Below, piece after piece: positions 60,401 through 64,000 of a stretch of DNA of 64,000 bases. A model generated the notes under the pieces. The model was not told the DNA's origin, did no database searches, and saw nothing but the letters and a program-made list of their open reading frames with translations. Position numbers and translations under genes: made by a program. The stretch covers positions 124,001 through 188,000 of the forward strand of contig BDIU01000112.1 in NCBI GenBank assembly GCA_002118135.1. Reading direction: 5' to 3'. Origin of the DNA: Trebouxia sp. TZW2008. Its lineage: Eukaryota; Chlorophyta; Trebouxiophyceae; Trebouxiales; Trebouxiaceae. Within the stretch, counting starts at the first letter, position 1. Each line of letters starts with the position of its first letter.

Positions 60401-63290
60401 CATGACCGGCCTGATGGAAACCGGCTGCACAGGTGGCATGCCTTCCTCCATTGCAAGCACCATGCACAATTCAATGTTGTGCTAGGCTGCACAATAGACG
60501 TTATTTGAGGCTGCTGTGAAGGTTGCTGCATGAACAGCTTGCTAGATACTTCCTGCAACATTGGCACAGTCAAAGGGCTGCTGTGAGTCCACGACAATGT
60601 TGCTGTGAATCGCCTTATGACTGGCCTGATGGAGACTGGCTGCACAGGTGGCCTGCCTTGCGCTCAAAGTTGAGCTGTGATTGCAAGCATCATGCCCTGA
60701 TGTATGTTGTGCTGGGCTACATAATAGACATGGTTTGTGGACTGCTCTTGAAGACCGACGCATCAATGACCTGCTAGATACTGGTTTGGCTGCAAGAGTG
60801 CCATGTTATGTATAAGCATGTTCTGTTTTGATGCAGGATGGCACAAATGTACCGATGCCGCAGTACAGTTGCATGCTGCTGCTGGGACTGTTCAGCGCTG
60901 ATTGAGCAACTTCAGTTCAATGTGTGGTGCAGACATGGTGAGTGCAGTGTCTTCGGGCACATCACCAAGAGCTTGCTAGCTGCAACTTTACACATGAAGT
61001 GTATGCGTCAATTTCATCAAGCAGCAGTCTCAGTGTGATATGTGGTGCAGACATGGTGAGGGTGGGTGCCTTGGGGCACATCACCAAGAGCTTGCCAGCT
61101 GCAACTTTACACATGAAGTGTATGCATCAATTTGATCAAGCAGCAGTCTCAGTGTGATGTGTGGTACAGACATGGTGAGAGAGGATGCCTTGAGGCGCAT
61201 CAGCAAAGACTTGCTGGCTGTAAACTCAACCATAAGACTGATACACCCCATCAATGCAGCAATGTGATGTCTAAGTGTGATGTGTGGTGCAGACATGGTG
61301 AGGGTAGGTGCCTTGAGGCGCATCAGCAAGGACTTGCTGCCCCACTCATTACATGCTGTTGACTCCAAGGCCAAGAATGATGCTGCAAGCGAGCTGAAAG
61401 ACATGCTGGCTGCCACCAACAATGCTGCTGAAGCTGCTGTCATTCAGAGAGAGCTAGACCAGCTGAAGCAGGTGGCATAAGTGTAATGAGTGATGTAGTA
61501 TCATGACGCATACAATGGTCTGATACATAATGCATGTGCTCTGTTCAGCAAAGTCGAGAGCAGTCTGCTTTTGAAGTTGTGAGCCTCCACTTGTGTTGCC
61601 ATTGAGTGTGTTTTGCTTGTCATATGTGGTAGTGCACTGCCTCATGCACAATCTACAAAGCCTCTGGAAAACAAGCACGCACCTTTGACAAGAACATGTC
61701 AATGACCCAAGGATGTGCAATACAGGGCGCCGTGACAATGAGTTTGGATCAACTGTCTAGCATCACCGCCATTTTGACACTTCATGCAGCGTCAGCAACA
61801 GAGTGAAACTAGCAGAAACCCTTGTGAGCAAAGCCCTGATTCCTGACATCATGTTGCGTAGGGCGCAGATCGGCAGCGCAAGAAGAAGCTGAAGAGCGCA
61901 GGCGTGGTGGGGGTGACGTGCTGCTCAGCGGGGCTACCAGTGCTGGAGGGCCTTGTTTTCGATGTGGTGCTGCTGGATGAGGCTAGCCAGATGGTGGAGC
62001 CTCTCACCCTTAACCCTCTCACCACTGCCAAACCCAGGTCATCCGTCTTCCGTGGCACTAAACGCCTTCAGTGCTGCTAAGCCCAGAAGTGCTTGACGTA
62101 CTCACTGCTGCCAGCTCAAGGGCACATTTGTGCCTTGATCCTTAGGCCTGCAACTCCCTCAATCGCTGCCAAAGCTGAGTCAGGGTCTTGCCTTAGCCTC
62201 AGCAACTCATCATTGTCACTGCTGCCATAACTTTTGGCCCAAAAGCATGTTTCTTGTATTCTGCCCAAGTGCTTGCTACCAGGCAGTCCCATCACCTTCG
62301 AAATTGTGTATGCTGGCAGGTTCATCATCATGGCAGGAGATCCTTGCCAGCTGGGACCTGTGGTTGCCTCACCAGCAGCAGTCGCCGCCAACCCACCAGC
62401 TGCTACAGCAAGTGCTAGAGCTCCTGCCCACAGCCCCATGCCACCCACTTGGGCTGCTGCAAGGGGGCCTGCTGAGAGGCCATTACCACAGGGGTTGGCT
62501 AGGCCCCTGCTGGTGAGGCTGGTGCAGATGGGTCACCATGCTCACTTGCTGCGCACACAATACAGGTAAGCAAAACAGTTGTTTATGTTCCTCTATTTAT
62601 GTTCCTCATAGCCGGTGGTGGTGAGCAGGCAGATTACGGTCCAATGTTTTGTGGATTGTTTGCTGCACTTTGACTGAGTCTTGAGCAATAGAAATATGCG
62701 GTTTGTCTGTCCGCGCAAGTCTATGTTGACTGCAAAGCTTAGAAGATGTCAGCATGCCACCACCAGCTTATTTCACACGACAAGCTTGTCTGCATTCATG
62801 CCTGCGCCAGCTCTTGCCAGACCATGCATAACCTGCATCAAGGAAATGCTGATTCTTCATGCATTGGTCTGTGTTTATTCAGCTTGATGGCATGCAAACA
62901 GCTATGCAGCTTAAGGTGCCACACTGTCTACTGACTGCTGCAACTCACTTTTCAAGCTTGCACAGCCAGAATGTGATCTGAGCTCAACATGGCATCAGTA
63001 TAAGCAAAATGACACAAGACAGAGCAAACGTTATCAACACAAGCAGCTCAAGATAAGCACAGAAACAGCCTCTTGGTTTGGTATGATGCAGGTGCCACCC
63101 AGCAATCAGTAGGGTGCCCAATGCACTGTTCTATAGGGGCCAGCTGCTAGACGGCTGCTCTGCAGCACAGCGGCCTGCTGTGGTGCCTGGCCTTGCAGCA
63201 GTGAGTTTCATGGAGGTCAGAGGGCAGCAGCGGTATGGGCAGGGCAGCAGCAGCGCCTGCAACCAAGCAGAGGCTCAAGCCGTTGTACAG
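54445..63290 (+). CDS. ZGRF1: ZGRF1-like superfamily 1 DNA helicase with N-terminal DUF2439 (3' end not reached)
   Basis: Thirteen exons: 54445-55093, 55175-55233, 55313-56079, 56237-56300, 56568-56836, 57473-57631, 58286-58530, 58930-59054, 59931-60129, 61293-61471, 61862-62037, 62320-62565, 63092-63290; 1112 codons in frame. Residues ~5-75 match DUF2439 (LYSKQVTRKRKAWQDGF, AKLYDESG). A long Ser/Gln-rich region contains DDILNALLGS. Next come SRKILYYSRCELVVYQ, then YQKDDLWVLSS and WLLIACSSWHGP. Helicase motifs: Walker A GPFGCGKSS, SAHTNVAVDRLMTGL, RVGALRRISKDLL, VVGVTCCSAG, Walker B VVLLDEASQMVEP, MAGDPCQLGP, HLLRTQYRCHPAIS. ZGRF1 unwinds recombination intermediates. The GRF zinc fingers and motifs V-VI are not seen; the latter should lie beyond 63290. 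Several exons have tandem copies. Confidence 0.8.
57755..57925. mobile_element. MITE-like dispersed element, copy 2
   Basis: Relative of 26700-26875: CTTGATGCATAAACAATGCA, then ATTGAGAACCAATCA, CTTCAACTGCAGTGGTACCT, TTGAGTAGATA, GCCCAAAGCAGTTGTCACA and ACTACAGTG in the same order. It lies in an intron of the ZGRF1-like gene. Noncoding; element type uncertain. Confidence 0.4.
59484..59640 (+). repeat. Four ~50-bp repeats just upstream of the helicase Walker A exon
   Basis: Units of TCTCTGTGCATGCAA(T/A)..GCAG followed by CACA..TT.(T)A(C/G)A.AGCA begin near 59486, 59528, 59574 and 59616. Each contains a potential acceptor (GTGCAG, TTGCAG, ACGCAG). They may be relics of repeated duplication of the acceptor zone. 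Confidence 0.7.
59637..60060 (+). repeat. Walker A exon triplicated in frame (147-bp period)
   Basis: Copies start at 59637, 59784 and 59931, each preceded by a GCAG acceptor and each beginning GG(C)AC. The first 110 or so bases are strongly conserved. P-loops read GPFWCGKSS, GPFRCGRSS and GPFGCGKSS. The frame is open across all three (49 codons each) and continues into the true exon. Only the third has all residues expected of a working P-loop. Confidence 0.95.
60378..60652 (+). repeat. Two intronic copies of the helicase motif Ia exon segment
   Basis: The exon segment at ~60073-60132 (GTTGCTGTGGACCGCCTCAT and following, to the donor) recurs at ~60388-60442 and ~60604-60655 with substitutions and stop codons. 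The surrounding ~200 bases (ATGAACAGC(C/T)TGCTAGATAC, CACAGTCAAAGGG) are also repeated. They look like decayed tandem copies. Confidence 0.85.
60925..61340 (+). repeat. Four tandem copies of the acceptor end of ZGRF1 exon 10
   Basis: TGTGGTGCAG|ACATGGTGAG-type junctions precede exon starts at 60933, 61051, 61170 and 61293 (periods 118, 119 and 123). Each copy continues with GCC/TCTT...GGC(A/G)CATCA.CAA..(A/G)CTTGCT. Only the fourth leads into the full exon (to 61471). Confidence 0.92.
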
Positions 63291-63752
63291 GCATGTCTAT
63301 CTTGTCTTGCAGTCAAGTGCCTACTTTGAGATCAAAGTGTCTTGAAAGGCTCTGCTAACAGCAGTTGAGCAGCAGCGGCATGAGCAGGGCAGCAGCAGCG
63401 CTTGCAATCAGGCTGAGGCCCAAGCTGTTGTACAGGCACGCACCAAGCGCCAGAGTCCAGCTAACCTGTTTTTCAATATGCAAGTCCTGCTGACTCTTAG
63501 TGCCAAATTGAAAAGCTGTTGTTACAACGTGTCAAAAGCCGCGCTTTGGGCTGAGCAGCATCAGCGCTTGCAATCAGGCTGAGACCCAAGCTGTTGTTGG
63601 CCCAGGCATACACCAAAGTTCCAACATCTAGTTGATCTGTTGCATTGGCACTGCAATTCCTCTTGACTTGCAATGCTTTATCAAAAAAGCTTTTGATAAC
63701 AAGTAAGCAGCAGCGCTTCCAACCATGCTGAGGCTCAAGCTGTGGTGCAGTC
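63241..63752 (+). repeat. Four tandem copies of the donor end of ZGRF1 exon 13
   Basis: GCAGCAGCGC(C/T)TGCAA.CA.GC.GAGGCTCAAGC.GTTGTACAG-like blocks end at about 63290, 63435, 63598 and 63750. The first two keep TACAG|GC, the third and fourth have changed boundaries. Intervening sequence is noncoding. Confidence 0.88.
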
Positions 63753-64000
63753 AAGTGCCTTTTAACTTGCGTTCATGGGCATAATTGCAACTCTTGTTGA
63801 CAGCGCAAAAGCAATTGCAAAGCGACAGCAAAACAGTCAAAGCAGCACCCGGCAATAAAGTGATTTGTGATCATGCACTATGTCTTTCAATGCATCCGAC
63901 AGGTCTTTCAGTGGATTCAGAGATCCAGACGTGTTGACCATTCAATTTCATAGGCTTTGTACCTGTTGCTATTATCTGGCATCTGGTGGTCACTGACCTC
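63291..64000. other. Probable intron of the ZGRF1-like gene, running to the window edge
   Basis: Apart from the repeated donor copies, no exon for the missing helicase motifs is visible here. The remaining exons probably lie beyond base 64000. Confidence 0.45.

Noticed and set aside
1..64000. Bacterial-type operons, CRISPR arrays, rRNA or complete tRNA genes
   Set aside because: None seen. Repeats in the window have long, diverging units and lie at exon junctions, unlike CRISPR; gene spacing and introns exclude prokaryotic organisation.

Overview
The window is intron-dense eukaryotic nuclear DNA, most likely from a green alga (Chlorophyta, possibly Trebouxiophyceae). The sequence shows many short exons joined by GT/GC...TGCAG introns, a PsbS-like photoprotection protein, plastid- and mitochondrion-targeted proteins, and a plant-type BOU mitochondrial carrier. 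The lineage is an inference from gene content. There are no operons, and every multi-exon model was built by matching open frames, splice phases and protein-family conservation.

Layout. 0-0.6 kb: last exon of a coiled-coil protein (+). 1.0-3.7 kb: PPP1R42-like leucine-rich-repeat protein (-). 4.2-8.5 kb: SART3/Prp24-like U6 snRNP recycling factor (-). 9.0-12.7 kb: BOU/SLC25A20-like mitochondrial carrier (+). 13.6-16.3 kb: fibrillarin (-). 16.8-17.7 kb: PsbS-like protein (+). 18.5-20.5 kb: YaaW/UPF0174-family protein with a probable transit peptide (+). 21.3-21.8 kb: mitochondrial acyl carrier protein (-). 22.2-30.4 kb: class I cyclic-nucleotide phosphodiesterase with PAS-like and coiled-coil N-terminal parts (+). 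31.3-33.0 kb: degraded non-LTR retroelement tail and tandem repeats. 33.2-35.2 kb: secreted ETX/MTX2-like (aerolysin-fold) protein (+). 36.5-40 kb: one unknown two-exon gene, repeats and an unresolved region. 40.3-41.2 kb: BAP31-like ER membrane protein (+). 42.2-43.4 kb: single-pass membrane protein (-). 44.0-47.3 kb: lunapark-like ER protein (+). 47.7-51.8 kb: unrecognised probable nuclear protein (+). 52.8-53.9 kb: pyrroline-5-carboxylate reductase (-). 54.4 kb to past 63.3 kb: ZGRF1-like DNA helicase (+), running towards or off the right edge.

The genes are mostly unrelated housekeeping functions (RNA processing, mitochondrial metabolism, ER shape, proline synthesis, genome stability), so they do not form one pathway. 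The unifying signal is structural: at about a dozen places in at least seven genes, an exon-intron junction (part of the exon, its splice site and some intron) is repeated in tandem, two to four times. The clearest cases are an exon with three acceptor-side and four donor-side copies at 49.3-50.1 kb, and a helicase Walker A exon triplicated in frame at 59.6-60.1 kb. About five of roughly eighty introns also look like GC-AG introns. Together these suggest an unusual mode of intron growth and splice-site multiplication, which transcript data could test directly.
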